From: Leifsonia sp. 466MF
GTDB lineage: Bacteria > Actinomycetota > Actinomycetes > Actinomycetales > Microbacteriaceae
NCBI RefSeq assembly: GCF_900100265.1
Contig: NZ_LT629696.1
Coordinates: forward strand, 310,001-374,000
Direction of reading: 5' to 3'
Length of the DNA stretch: 64,000 bases
The number at the start of each line of letters is the position of its first letter. Within the stretch, counting starts at the first letter, position 1. The notes under the pieces were generated by a model. The model searched no databases. It was not told the origin of the DNA and saw only the letters and a program-made list of their open reading frames with translations. Of the stretch, positions 9,143 to 17,850 are shown piece after piece. The translations under genes and the position numbers were made by a program.

Positions 9143-9529
9143 CTACTCGTCGCCCCTCGGGTGAGGAGTAGGCGACCAGGTGTTTGTTGCCGGGACCCAG
9201 CTCCCGGCCAAGAGAGCCAGCATTGTGACTACGGACATCACCCACGTCGGCAGACCGCTCCCGGGCGCGAACACGACCATAATCAGCGTGGAGAGCAAGA
9301 CGACCACCACGACGGCAAGATATACGCGAACGGCGGCGGTCAGGGGTGGCGGGAAGACGGGACCCCTGACGCGACTCCACACTCGATCAACGGTCGCGCA
9401 CAGAAGCGCTCCCACCGTCAGCGCCATCCCGCCCCACGGCTGTGGGAGGAGCGAGGCACCTAGCAATACGGCTTCCACGATGAGAGCCATGGTGGCGAAG
9501 TACGCCAGGCGTCGGGGCCGCGCTGCCAT
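9143..9529 (-). CDS. Small four-helix membrane protein, unknown function
   Basis: The protein has 128 residues and four predicted membrane segments (about 7-27, 33-46, 64-88, 94-113). It has a basic N-terminus (MAARPRRLAYF) and a proline/histidine-rich tail. No family is recognised. It stands alone, convergent with the LysE gene. An inverted repeat at 9610-9630 lies in its upstream region. Confidence 0.7.
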   Translation of the reverse strand: MAARPRRLAYFATMALIVEAVLLGASLLPQPWGGMALTVGALLCATVDRVWSRVRGPVFPPPLTAAVRVYLAVVVVVLLSTLIMVVFAPGSGLPTWVMSVVTMLALLAGSWVPATNTWSPTPHPRGDE

Positions 9530-9801
9530 CAGAATCCTTTACAACTTCCGGCGATTCCCGCCGCCGCGGCTGACACCAGTACACGAGACTTCTTCACTGA
9601 GGTCTCCTTTTCGTTCTCACGTGGAACGAAGTGGACACGCGCCCATCACCCGGCAAGCCGGAACGGTCCTTGTCCACCACTCGCAAGGGCAAAGCGCCCT
9701 TCTACCTACTCAGACGCAGCAACCACAGGGTCGTGACGCCTTCCTTCAGAACACCTCGGTCTTTGCGGACGTATTGCGATCCGATGGATCGCGCAGACGT
9801 G
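9530..9801. promoter_or_regulatory. Upstream region of the 9143-9529 gene with a 21-bp inverted repeat
   Basis: There is no convincing gene in this stretch. TTCGTTC (9610-9616) and GAACGAA (9624-9630) form a perfect 7-bp inverted repeat around TCACGTG, about 80-100 bases upstream of the small membrane-protein start. It could be an operator or a promoter-proximal site. Nothing else stands out. Confidence 0.4.
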
Positions 9802-9804
9802 GAA

Positions 9805-9834
9805 GGGGGAGGAGTCCGGGTGGACTCCTCCCCC
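9805..9834 (-). terminator. Terminator of the alkaline phosphatase gene, 13-bp perfect stem
   Basis: GGGGGAGGAGTCC (9805-9817) pairs perfectly with GGACTCCTCCCCC (9822-9834) around a 4-base loop. It begins 18 bases past the stop codon of the minus-strand phosphatase gene. Confidence 0.85.
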
Positions 9835-9851
9835 TCTTCCTTTGCTGCCGG

Positions 9852-11756
9852 TCAGACCTGCGGGGCACCGCCCGGGCGGCGACGGCCGCGGGTGACGAAC
9901 AGGTAGCCCGCGATCAGCAGGGCCAGCGCGATCACCACGATGAGCGGCGCGACGATCGAACCGGTCGATGCGAGCGAGCCCGCGGAGGTGGATCCGGCGG
10001 TCACCGCGCCGTTGCCGCCACCGGTCGATCCACCGGCCGATCCGCCGGGCAGGGCGCCGGAGGGCTGGCCGTCGGCGGTGACCTCGAAGTTCACCGTCAC
10101 CGCCTTGCCGCTCTGCGCTCCTGTGACGGTGATGGTGTGGGCGCCGAGGTCGGTCGGGGCGGTCGCCGTGATGGCCGCCGATCCGCCGAGCACGTCGGTG
10201 CGCGGCAGCGCGACCGGGTCGGACTGCATGACCCCGGTGACCTGACGGTCGCCGCGGAAGCCCGCCAGCGTCGCGGTGATCGGGTCGCCCGGCTTCACCG
10301 TCGTGGCGTTCAGTGTCACTGACGCGCCGGCGCTGAGGGCCGCGTAGTCGCGGTTCAGCTCCAGAGCGCGGGCGATGGTGAAGAACGTGTCGGACTGGTC
10401 GGTCAGGCCGACGACGTCGGCCGCGCCGGGGCCGTAGCCGGCGATGCGCAGCTGGGCGCCCGTGTGCTGCTGCGAGCCCCCGGCGGCCGCGGTGCCGTAG
10501 GCGACCTTCATCACGGTGCCGTCGGCGGTTGTCAGCGCGGTCGAGAGGGTCGCCGGCGGGGTGCTGTCGACGATCTGGCTGGTGTGGGCGTGGTCGGCGG
10601 TCACGATGACCAGGGTGTTGCCGTCCTTCTTCGCGAACGCGAGCGCTGCCTGCACAGCCTCGTCGAGGTCGACGGTCTCGCCGATCTGGCCGCACGCGTC
10701 AGCCGAGTGGTCGCGCTTGTCGATGCTGGCGCCCTCGACCTGGAGGAAGAAGCCGTCACCGCCCGGCTTGTCCAGGAGGGAGATCGCCTTGTTGGTCAGC
10801 GACGAGAGGGAGAGGTCGGTCGCCAGCCGGGCCGGGTTCGGCGTGCAGGTGACCGGCGCCTGGTCCGCGCCGCCGACGGTCGCCGTCGTCGAGGCGTAGC
10901 GCGTCGGGAAGTTGCCGGGGGTGAACAGGCCGAGCAGCGGCTTCTGCTGGTTCGCCTCCGCCACGCCCGCGAGGCCCGCGGCGTCGCCGACGACCTGATA
11001 TCCGCGCTCGGCGGCCTGGTCGAACAGCGTCTCGTCCTTCCACTGGCCGGCCTTCGCGGTCTGCGTGAAGGAGGTCGACCCTCCGCCCAGGGTCACGTCG
11101 GCGCGGGCGTCGAGCAGCTGCTCGCTGATGGAGCCGAGTCCGCCGTTCTCGAGGGCGTCGGAACCGCACGATGCGCTGTCCGGCCCGTAGCAGGAGCGGG
11201 CGCCCACGTGCGCGACCTCGACGGCCGGGGTCGCGTCCTGGATCTCGGCGGTGCTGACATTGCCGGTGCGGAGGCCGTTGGCGCGTGCCAGCTCCAGCAG
11301 GGTCGCCTGCGGCTTGCCGTCGATGTCGACGGAGATCGCGTTGTCGTAGGTCTTGGTGCCTGTCGCCCACGCGGAGCCGGTGGCGGCGGAGTCCGGCACG
11401 TAGTCCGGCTTGCCCTTGTTCGCGCCGTCCTTGTACACGGAGTAGGTCGTGTACTGGCCGGTGAGCGGCAGTGCGTCGATGCCGGGAAGCATGCCGCCCG
11501 CGCCGTACTGGTAGTTGCGGGCGACCGTGATCTCGCTGTCGCCCATCCCGTCGCCGATGAGCAGGATGACGTTCTTGGCGGGACCGTTGACGATCGACTG
11601 GCGGAGCGCCGTCGTGGAGTCGTCGGGGTTGCGGGCGGCGCCCCCGTTGTCGGAGGTGGCGGCCAGCGCGGGCGCGGGGAGCAGCGCGGCGGCGAGCACG
11701 CCGGAGGCGGCGACGAGCACGGCGCCGCCCTTCCAGCGCGAAGCGGAACGGAACAT
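9852..11756 (-). CDS. Secreted alkaline phosphatase with LASTG cell-wall sorting signal
   Basis: This 634-residue protein has a signal peptide (1-32, cut after ALA). The alkaline phosphatase fold covers about 55-480: IGDGMGDSE gives the metal-binding Asp69, PDSAATG gives the nucleophile Ser123, and VTADHAHT is a later metal site. An Ig-like domain (about 490-560) and a Gly/Ser linker follow. The tail is a sortase substrate: LASTG at 595-599, a hydrophobic helix and a basic end (RGRRR). LAxTG is the form recognised by class E sortases of high-GC actinobacteria. It should release phosphate from esters at the cell surface. AAAGGA sits 9 bases before the ATG. Confidence 0.93.
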   Translation of the reverse strand: MFRSASRWKGGAVLVAASGVLAAALLPAPALAATSDNGGAARNPDDSTTALRQSIVNGPAKNVILLIGDGMGDSEITVARNYQYGAGGMLPGIDALPLTGQYTTYSVYKDGANKGKPDYVPDSAATGSAWATGTKTYDNAISVDIDGKPQATLLELARANGLRTGNVSTAEIQDATPAVEVAHVGARSCYGPDSASCGSDALENGGLGSISEQLLDARADVTLGGGSTSFTQTAKAGQWKDETLFDQAAERGYQVVGDAAGLAGVAEANQQKPLLGLFTPGNFPTRYASTTATVGGADQAPVTCTPNPARLATDLSLSSLTNKAISLLDKPGGDGFFLQVEGASIDKRDHSADACGQIGETVDLDEAVQAALAFAKKDGNTLVIVTADHAHTSQIVDSTPPATLSTALTTADGTVMKVAYGTAAAGGSQQHTGAQLRIAGYGPGAADVVGLTDQSDTFFTIARALELNRDYAALSAGASVTLNATTVKPGDPITATLAGFRGDRQVTGVMQSDPVALPRTDVLGGSAAITATAPTDLGAHTITVTGAQSGKAVTVNFEVTADGQPSGALPGGSAGGSTGGGNGAVTAGSTSAGSLASTGSIVAPLIVVIALALLIAGYLFVTRGRRRPGGAPQV

Positions 11757-11811
11757 GCGGACGGGTCCTTTCGGTCGAGTGACCGGACCATCCGAGCGGG
11801 TTGCGGTGACG

Positions 11812-11844
11812 CGCGGATTAACCTGAGAGAGCGTACATGTGAAC
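11812..11844 (-). promoter_or_regulatory. Possible PhoP box upstream of the alkaline phosphatase
   Basis: Read on the minus strand, this 33-base stretch divides into three 11-base units. The first (GTTCACATGTA) and third (GTTAATCCGCG) resemble the actinobacterial PhoP direct-repeat unit, and the middle one is poor. It lies 56-88 bases upstream of the phosphatase start, where such a site is expected. The assignment is inference from position and a weak match. Confidence 0.3.
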
Positions 11845-11873
11845 TCTCACAGGGGTCGGGGCGCGCCCGCCCG

Positions 11874-12443
11874 TCAGGCGCCGAGTTCGCGCCGCATCAG
11901 CCACCGCACCTGGCCGCCCGAGTGGGCGTCCGTGGCCAGCACGCGCGAGAAGCCGTGCTTCTCGAAGAGCTCGACCGTTCCGACGTAGCCGCTGATCACA
12001 TCCACGCGCTCGCCGCCGGTGTCGACCGGGTAGCCCTCGACCAGCGCGGCACCGGAGGCGCGGGCGTGCTCGACCGCGCCGTCGAGCAGGTCGTGCATCA
12101 GGCCGCGCTTGCGGAATCCGCCACGCACGACGAAGCAGACGATCGACCAGGGGTCGCGTTCCTCGTCGAGGTGGGGGATGGTGCGGGAGTTCATCAAGCG
12201 GCGGTACGTCGACTTCGGCGCGACCGAGCACCAGCCCGCCACCTCGCCGTCGAGGTACGCGAGAACGCCGGGGCCGGGTTCCGAGGAGCACTCGGCGCGC
12301 ATGTGGTCGACCCGGCCCGCCGTGTTGAGCCGGGCATCCCGGTAAGACATGCAGACGCAGCCGCCCGCGCCGGGCTTCCGGGGCACCATGAAGGTGGCGA
12401 AGTCGTCGAAGCGGCCCGTGGCGGGGAGGACGTCGATGGCCAT
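11874..12443 (-). CDS. GNAT-family N-acetyltransferase
   Basis: This 189-residue protein has a GNAT fold with the acetyl-CoA motif A region VRGGFRKRGLMHDLLDGAV and a substrate segment rich in Cys (GGCVCMSY). The WCSVAPKSTYRRL block is typical of a GNAT subgroup common in actinobacteria. The substrate is unknown. The start at ATG 12443 follows the DUF1611 gene stop by 44 bases on the same strand, so the two may form one unit. Confidence 0.85.
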   Translation of the reverse strand: MAIDVLPATGRFDDFATFMVPRKPGAGGCVCMSYRDARLNTAGRVDHMRAECSSEPGPGVLAYLDGEVAGWCSVAPKSTYRRLMNSRTIPHLDEERDPWSIVCFVVRGGFRKRGLMHDLLDGAVEHARASGAALVEGYPVDTGGERVDVISGYVGTVELFEKHGFSRVLATDAHSGGQVRWLMRRELGA

Positions 12444-12487
12444 GCCGGAAGTGTATTCCGGGCCACCGACGACGCCAGGGCCACCGA

Positions 12488-13606
12488 CTACGCCAGGCTG
12501 GACTCCGTGCTCGCGACACCGGCGAGCGCTTCGCCGCGGAGACCCAGCTCGGGGAAGGCGAGCAGCACCATGTCGACGAGCTCCTCCAGCGGACGGGTCA
12601 GCGGGTCGGTGACGGGGAGGCCGAGCCCGGCTTCGTGCTGGGCGATCGTGTCGTCGATCCCGGCCGCCGTCAGACCCTCGTGGTTGATGGTGACGCCGAT
12701 GACGCTGGTGTCGCTGAACGCCTGGATCAGGGCGATCTCGCTCGCGGCCGTCGGCATCGGCATCATCGGGAAGTCGCCCAGCATCATGCGCCCCGGGGCG
12801 TGCTGGAGGATGACGCCCTCCGGTCGGCTGCCGCGCAGGATGGCGCCCGAGCTGAGGTAGGCGGGGTGGCTCAGCGCACCCTGGCCTTCGACGATGATGA
12901 CGTCCGGGTCCTCCTCCTCGAACGCAGCGACGACCTGCGCCTCCACCTCGCCGGAGCAGAACTGGGGGATGGTCGCGTCGAGCGCCACCGCGTACCGGGC
13001 TCCCTGGATCAGCGACGTCTGCCCGGTCCCGACCATCACGGCCCGGATGCCCTGCGCGTTCAGCGCCTGAGTAAGAAGGGTGGCCGTCGTGCGCTTGCCG
13101 ACCGATCCGTCCGTGCCGAGCACCGCGATGCGCGGGCACGTGACGTCGAAGATCCGGCCGCTGAACAGCTTCAGCTCAGCGATCTCCTTCGGCCGCCGGA
13201 CGTCCTCGATCGTCACACCGGCCACGAGGGCTGCTGCGACGAACTCGGCGTCGTCGTTGAGGTACTCGTGCAGTCCGTTGACCAGGTTCATCCCGCGGTC
13301 GATGCCGTCGAGGAGCACGGCGCGGTGGTCGGCGGTCAGCAGGCCGTCGGTCGGCGCCATCCCGAAGATGAGGGTGTCGGGGATGAAACCCGCGCGCTCG
13401 AGGGATGCGTCCAGGCTCGCGAGCACCGGGATCCCGTTCGGTGCGCCGTCCAGCACCTCGCCTGCGTCGCCGCCCGCACGGGTGCTGTCGATCACGCTGA
13501 GGATTTCGTACTTCTCGGAGTGGCGGACGAGCCCGTTGGCGGTCTTGCCGTCGAGCCTCCCGAACAGTCCTTCGCAGTAGACGACGGCTTTCACGGACGC
13601 GGGCAT
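12488..13606 (-). CDS. DUF1611-family P-loop protein (DgcN-like)
   Basis: This 372-residue protein has an N-terminal Rossmann-like domain (1-150, ending RRPKEIAELKLFSG) and a C-terminal P-loop domain with GTDGSVGKRT at 164-173 and VIIVEGQGALSHPAY. In other bacteria a DUF1611 protein (DgcN) has been described as a D-glutamate N-acetyltransferase working with the racemase-like DgcA. No DgcA-type gene is adjacent here, but a GNAT gene is. ATG 13606 is chosen for its GAGGAG ribosome site; upstream in-frame codons are not conserved in style. Function is family-based. Confidence 0.8.
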   Translation of the reverse strand: MPASVKAVVYCEGLFGRLDGKTANGLVRHSEKYEILSVIDSTRAGGDAGEVLDGAPNGIPVLASLDASLERAGFIPDTLIFGMAPTDGLLTADHRAVLLDGIDRGMNLVNGLHEYLNDDAEFVAAALVAGVTIEDVRRPKEIAELKLFSGRIFDVTCPRIAVLGTDGSVGKRTTATLLTQALNAQGIRAVMVGTGQTSLIQGARYAVALDATIPQFCSGEVEAQVVAAFEEEDPDVIIVEGQGALSHPAYLSSGAILRGSRPEGVILQHAPGRMMLGDFPMMPMPTAASEIALIQAFSDTSVIGVTINHEGLTAAGIDDTIAQHEAGLGLPVTDPLTRPLEELVDMVLLAFPELGLRGEALAGVASTESSLA

Positions 13607-13682
13607 GGCGCTCCTCTTGTTTGCACAGAGGAGGCGACGAGTCGTGGCCGGATCCGGAGGATCCATCTGTCAACGAGGCGTC

Positions 13683-13715
13683 TTCCCTGAAGCCGGCGCA
13701 CTGCCGGCTCGGGAA
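13683..13715 (-). terminator. Hairpin between the lamin-tail gene and the DUF1611 gene
   Basis: AGCCGGC (13691-13697) pairs with GCCGGCT (13703-13709), and TTCCC (13683-13687) with GGGAA (13711-13715), giving an interrupted 12-bp stem. It lies downstream of the minus-strand lamin-tail gene and in the leader of the DUF1611 gene, so it could be a terminator or a leader element. Confidence 0.45.
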
Positions 13716-13758
13716 CCATAGCAGCGCAACCTGGGCGCGGTTCTCGTCGTGACAGCCG

Positions 13759-13794
13759 CCGGGGGAGAGCGCGGCCGGGCCGGCCCGCCCCCGG
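13759..13794 (-). terminator. GC-rich hairpin just after the lamin-tail gene
   Basis: CCGGGGG (13759-13765) pairs with CCCCCGG (13788-13794), and the interior holds the palindrome GGGCCGGCCC. It sits 17 bases beyond the lamin-tail stop codon and is a candidate terminator. Confidence 0.45.
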
Positions 13795-13810
13795 GGCTAT
13801 CACTCTGCGC

Positions 13811-16471
13811 TCACTCTCCGCTCGTGTGCGTCCGAGCGCGTCGGCGCAGCAGGATGAGCAGACCGCCGCCGATCAGCAGCGCCAGGGCGATCACCCCGGC
13901 CGCCGGACTCACGTCGGAGCCCGTCGAGGCGAGGGCGGCCGGATCGCCGCCCGACACCGTTGCGCCGGCGGCCGTCACGCTGAAGGCTGCCGACGCGACG
14001 ACCGTCCCGCCGATCGCCGCGGTCACGGTGTGCGCACCCGCCGGGACTGCCGGCACCGAGAAGGCGAAGGTCAGCGTCCCGTCGGATGCCGCGGTCGCCG
14101 TGCCGAGGGTGACCGGTGTGGAGTTGAACACGAACGTGACCTGCGTGCCCGGCGCGAAGTGCGTGCCGGTGACCGTGATGCGGTCGCCGACGGCGCCCGA
14201 ACCGGCGGACAGGCTGACCGCCGCCACCGGGTCCGTCGCCGAGCCGGAGACGCCCTGGCCGCCGAGCTGCAGGTCGCACGCGATGCGTCCGCTGTAGAGG
14301 GCGTGGCCCTCCGTCGGGCTGCCCGGGCCGGTGCCGTACACGCCGTCGTCCGACCACAGGGCCTCGCGAGTCCCTCCGGTGCAGGTCGACGCCGGGGCGA
14401 GAGCGAAGCCCTCCAGGTTGTCGTTCGGCAGACCGGCGGGGCGGCTGTAGACGACCTGCGGGACGATCGTTCCCGTCCCGTCGATCTTCAGCACGGTGGA
14501 GGAGACGCCGCAGGTGTTGTCGCAGAGCGCCCAGATGCGCTGGGTGGCGGCGTCGAACTGCACGTCCATCACGTGGCCCATCTTCGTGTCCACGACCGCG
14601 ACCCGGTGGAAGGTGTGGTCGCTGTTGAGCGCGTAGGCGTACAGCTTTCCGTCGTTCTCCAGCGCGGCGAAGTAGAGGCCGGCGCCGTGCTGCGGGTAGT
14701 CGGCGGGCTTGTACGTCGTGCCGGTCGACTGGTCGACGAAGCCGTTGCCGGTCAGGTAGCTGTCCGGCACGAAGGTCACGCCCTCGAAGCCCAGGTTCGC
14801 CTCCGTCTTGTTCCCGGCGTGAAGCTCCGGGAACTCCGCGGTCAGGTTCCACTGGTCGGTGGCGACCAGTGACGTGGCCGACGAGGTCGGGTCGATGCGG
14901 AGGATGGAGTTGAGCGGGATGGTGTTGGCGGCGTTGTTGCGCTCGGTCGTGACGTAGAGCGCGCCGTCCGGTCCGACCGTGACCCCCTCGGAGTCCGGCT
15001 GGTTCGTCGCGGTGTCGCTGCTGCCCGGGAAGAAGATCTGCTTGCCCGCGGCCCAGCCGTTGGCGGTGTCGGCCACCCAGAGGCCGTTCTCCTTCACCAT
15101 GCGGAACACCCAGCCCTTGTTCTTGACGCTGTACAGCACGTTCGCGTTGGTCGGGTCGAAGACCAGGCCGCTGACGTCGCGGCCCTCCGGACCGGTCGTG
15201 GTCTCCCACGCGCACAGCGAGTCGGCGACCGAGACGGTGGCGCTTCCCGGCCAGGCGACGGGAGTGCCCGCGCCGGCGGGGAGGGTGCCCGTGCCGGACG
15301 GCGCCTCCGGCTGGCAGGTCAGCGTGTTGCCGCCGCCGTTGCCGCCGTCGGCGGGGTTGGTGAGCACGTTCTGGCACGCGCCGGCGTTGGAAGCGCCGAA
15401 GCTCTTGGTCGCCACCGAGGCGAAGGATCCCGTGCCGTCGGGGCAGCGCGCGTAGGCGCCCGCTCCGAACTCGTTGCCCTCGTCGGTGCCGGCTTCGCCT
15501 GCCGTGTAGTCGACGGAGTCGACCAGGGTGCCGGCGGTGCCTCCGGTGCCGTCCGGCAGGTAGAGCTTGACGCCGTCCCCGCCGCTGCTCAGGCCCTTGG
15601 TGGAGGAGAAGTACACGTAGCCGTGGGCGGGCACGACCGTCGTCGGGGTCCCGTCGGCGAGGCTGGCCGAGAAGGTCGTTGCAGCCGTCGCGGCCCCGCT
15701 GTCGATCTGAAGCCAGCCGGTGATGTCCACATCCACCGACCCGCTATTGAAGAGCTCGATCGCGTCCCCGACCGGGGTGGCGGTGTTGTCGGACGACACC
15801 TCGTTGATGTGGATGCTCTTCCACGCCGGCTGCGCCGGGGCGAACCGGCTCTTGCCCGGCGAACCGATGTCACCGCTGACCGACGTCCACGAGCCCTCCG
15901 CGTCGCCGACGGCGGAGAGCTGCCACTGCGAGGCATCGTTGGCCCCGAGCGCCGTGGCCGTGGTGGGCACGCCCGACTTCCCCTGGGTGCGCGGGCCCTT
16001 GACCGTGCCGGTGCCCTGGTCGTTGTAGGTGAGCCGGTCGACGAGGTTCGCGACCGCATCCGGGCCGTCGAAGAGGTTGATCTCGTCGGCGCGGCCGAGG
16101 CCGGTCGTGTTGCCGGCGAGCACCTTCACGTCGGCGCCGAGCGACCATTCGGTTCGGAAGGCGGCATCCGCCGACTCGGTGATGATGGCGGATTCGCCGG
16201 ACGCCAGCGTCCCGAGCCCGTCCAGCGGGACCGTGCCGGGCGTCTCGCTGTCGTCGTCGAAGGACCAGCCGGCGAGGCTGACCGGCGTCGTGCCGAGGTT
16301 GGTGAGCTCGATGAACTCGCCGCCGGTGGTGCCGGGGCTGTACATGCACTCGGTGATCCGCACGTCGGGCGTTGCCGCGGCCTGCGCCGCGGTGGGAAGG
16401 GCGAGCGCCAGCGTGCCGGCGGTCGCGGTGGCGGCGAGGACCGCCACGGTTCGGGTTCTGAGAAGTCGCAC
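13811..16471 (-). CDS. Lamin-tail-domain surface protein with beta-propeller and LASTG anchor
   Basis: This 886-residue protein has a signal peptide (1-31, ending AAQA). Two lamin-tail domains follow, at about 35-165 (ITECMYSPGTTGGEFIELTNLG) and 215-345 (INEVSSDNTATPVGDAIELFNSG). A region of about 400-740 looks like an esterase/NHL-type beta-propeller (GPDGALYVTTERNN, LEGFALAP). An Ig-like domain follows, then LASTG at 847-851 with a hydrophobic helix and basic tail. It should be a wall-anchored protein; lamin-tail domains often accompany nucleases or phosphoesterases, but no nuclease motif is visible. The start is GTG 16471, without a strong ribosome site. Confidence 0.85.
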   Translation of the reverse strand: MRLLRTRTVAVLAATATAGTLALALPTAAQAAATPDVRITECMYSPGTTGGEFIELTNLGTTPVSLAGWSFDDDSETPGTVPLDGLGTLASGESAIITESADAAFRTEWSLGADVKVLAGNTTGLGRADEINLFDGPDAVANLVDRLTYNDQGTGTVKGPRTQGKSGVPTTATALGANDASQWQLSAVGDAEGSWTSVSGDIGSPGKSRFAPAQPAWKSIHINEVSSDNTATPVGDAIELFNSGSVDVDITGWLQIDSGAATAATTFSASLADGTPTTVVPAHGYVYFSSTKGLSSGGDGVKLYLPDGTGGTAGTLVDSVDYTAGEAGTDEGNEFGAGAYARCPDGTGSFASVATKSFGASNAGACQNVLTNPADGGNGGGNTLTCQPEAPSGTGTLPAGAGTPVAWPGSATVSVADSLCAWETTTGPEGRDVSGLVFDPTNANVLYSVKNKGWVFRMVKENGLWVADTANGWAAGKQIFFPGSSDTATNQPDSEGVTVGPDGALYVTTERNNAANTIPLNSILRIDPTSSATSLVATDQWNLTAEFPELHAGNKTEANLGFEGVTFVPDSYLTGNGFVDQSTGTTYKPADYPQHGAGLYFAALENDGKLYAYALNSDHTFHRVAVVDTKMGHVMDVQFDAATQRIWALCDNTCGVSSTVLKIDGTGTIVPQVVYSRPAGLPNDNLEGFALAPASTCTGGTREALWSDDGVYGTGPGSPTEGHALYSGRIACDLQLGGQGVSGSATDPVAAVSLSAGSGAVGDRITVTGTHFAPGTQVTFVFNSTPVTLGTATAASDGTLTFAFSVPAVPAGAHTVTAAIGGTVVASAAFSVTAAGATVSGGDPAALASTGSDVSPAAGVIALALLIGGGLLILLRRRARTHTSGE

Positions 16472-16605
16472 AGAGACGGAAGCTACCCAAGCCGGCGGTA
16501 TGCGGAGGAACGGGGAGGTGAACGGAGGACTCGTCGTCGTTGAACGGACCGTGTCCGCCCGGCTAAGGTATGCCCACCTCGAACGGCGACGACCAGGAGG
16601 CAGCG

Positions 16606-17202
16606 ATGACCAAGGTGCGACTGGAAGCGTTCACCGACGGGGTCCTCGCGGTGGCCATCACCCTCCTGGTCCTGGACCTTCACCTCGAGCCGGGCAACGG
16701 CGAGAGTCTCCTGGATCAGGTCCTCGCGTCCGGGCCGTCGTTCGCCGCCTACGTCGTGAGCTTCTTCGTCATCGGCGTGATCTGGGTCAACCACCATTCG
16801 ATCTTCCGTCTCGCGACCACGGTCGACCGCGTGCTGCTGTTCTGGAACCTCATCCTCCTGATGTTCGTGTCGGCCGTCCCCTTCACCACCGCGACGCTCG
16901 CGGGCGCCATCGCCGAGGGCAGCGCCGCGGACACCCGGGTCGCCGCCGTGCTGTACGGCGGGGTCGCGACCGGCTTCGCGATCGCCTTCACCCTCGTCTA
17001 CGGGCGCATCACGCTCGTCCTCGTCCGGACCGGATCGATGGATGCGGGGACGCGGCGGAGCGCACTCCTCCGGTTCGGCGCGGGGACGCTGTTCTACCCG
17101 CTGCTGACCGTGATCGGCATCGTCTACGCGCCGGCCATGCTCGTCGGGTTCGCTGCGTTGAGCGTGTACTACCTGTTCAACCAGACGGGCGCGAAGGAGT
17201 GA
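16606..17202 (+). CDS. TMEM175-family (DUF1211) potassium channel-like membrane protein
   Basis: The protein has 198 residues and six predicted membrane segments. The first helix carries the family signature RLEAFTDGVLAVAITLLVLD, close to the FSDGV...TLLVL selectivity element of TMEM175 channels. Helix 2-3 has GVIWVNHHSIF, also typical. Prokaryotic members form tetrameric potassium-leak channels. ATG 16606 is preferred over an in-frame ATG at 16570 because CAGGAGG lies 6 bases before it. It is divergent from the lamin-tail gene. Confidence 0.9.
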   Translation: MTKVRLEAFTDGVLAVAITLLVLDLHLEPGNGESLLDQVLASGPSFAAYVVSFFVIGVIWVNHHSIFRLATTVDRVLLFWNLILLMFVSAVPFTTATLAGAIAEGSAADTRVAAVLYGGVATGFAIAFTLVYGRITLVLVRTGSMDAGTRRSALLRFGAGTLFYPLLTVIGIVYAPAMLVGFAALSVYYLFNQTGAKE

Positions 17203-17532
17203 CGGCGCTCGTGCTCTCGCTCGGGTGACGCGGACATTGCGCGTATCGACGCGCTGGCGGAGGACTTGGTCCCCGGACGCCGGAAGCCCGTGAAGGCTCT
17301 GGTTGCACGGATCCACGACGCGCTGACCCGTCACGCCGCGGCCGCGCGGACGCCATTGCCCTCCTCGCGGTGGATCAACCCGGACCACGTCACCAGCCTG
17401 ATCCCGCACTCCGTGCAGGGGAGAACGACGTGGAACCGCGCGCCGGGGCGCAGGAGGTTCGTCATGCTCGCCCCGGTGAGAGCGTCTCTAAAAGAGGACG
17501 ATGCTCGACGACCAACCCAGGGGAGGGGCAGC
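17203..17532 (+). other. Long leader or decayed coding remnant
   Basis: No complete gene is visible. From about 17224 a frame of about 100 codons stays open in the same frame as the next gene and reads like protein at first (for example ARIDALAEDLVPGRR), but it lacks a start with a ribosome site. It may be a remnant of a deleted gene. The clear ribosome site (GGGAGGGG) comes only at 17521-17528. Confidence 0.35.
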
Positions 17533-17850
17533 ATGAACCACGACGTGCCCGCCTTCGGGCGCGCTCTGGGGCGTCGACGCCGGTGGCGAATCGCGGCCCT
17601 TGTGGCGGCATCAATCATCGGCGGCATCCTGTTCTTCCAGCTCTCGCTTGCCTACGATTCCGGCTACCCGAACACAACGGTCACTGGCAAGCACCACACG
17701 CCGGCGTCGACCGACTGCCGGGGAAGCGAGTGCTCGACCGTTCCGGCCAGCTGGCAGCTCGACATCCTCTCCGGCCGGCAGGCGAACACCATCACCGTCG
17801 ACAAGGCCACCTACGACCACTACGACATTGGCGACGCGTATGAAGACTGA
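17533..17850 (+). CDS. Single-pass membrane protein, unknown
   Basis: The protein has 105 residues: an Arg-rich N-terminus (RALGRRRRWR), one membrane helix (about 20-42), and an outside domain with two close cysteines (DCRGSEC). No family is recognised. The start is set by GGGAGGGGCAGC upstream of ATG 17533. Its last 11 bases overlap the next gene, whose ATG (17840) sits before this gene's TGA, so translation is probably coupled and the two products may work together. Confidence 0.65.
   Translation: MNHDVPAFGRALGRRRRWRIAALVAASIIGGILFFQLSLAYDSGYPNTTVTGKHHTPASTDCRGSECSTVPASWQLDILSGRQANTITVDKATYDHYDIGDAYED

Noticed and set aside
17266..17532. In-frame upstream extension of the 105-residue membrane protein gene
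   Set aside because: There is no ribosome site at the upstream GTG, and the strong site and the typical N-terminal membrane-protein opening are both at ATG 17533.
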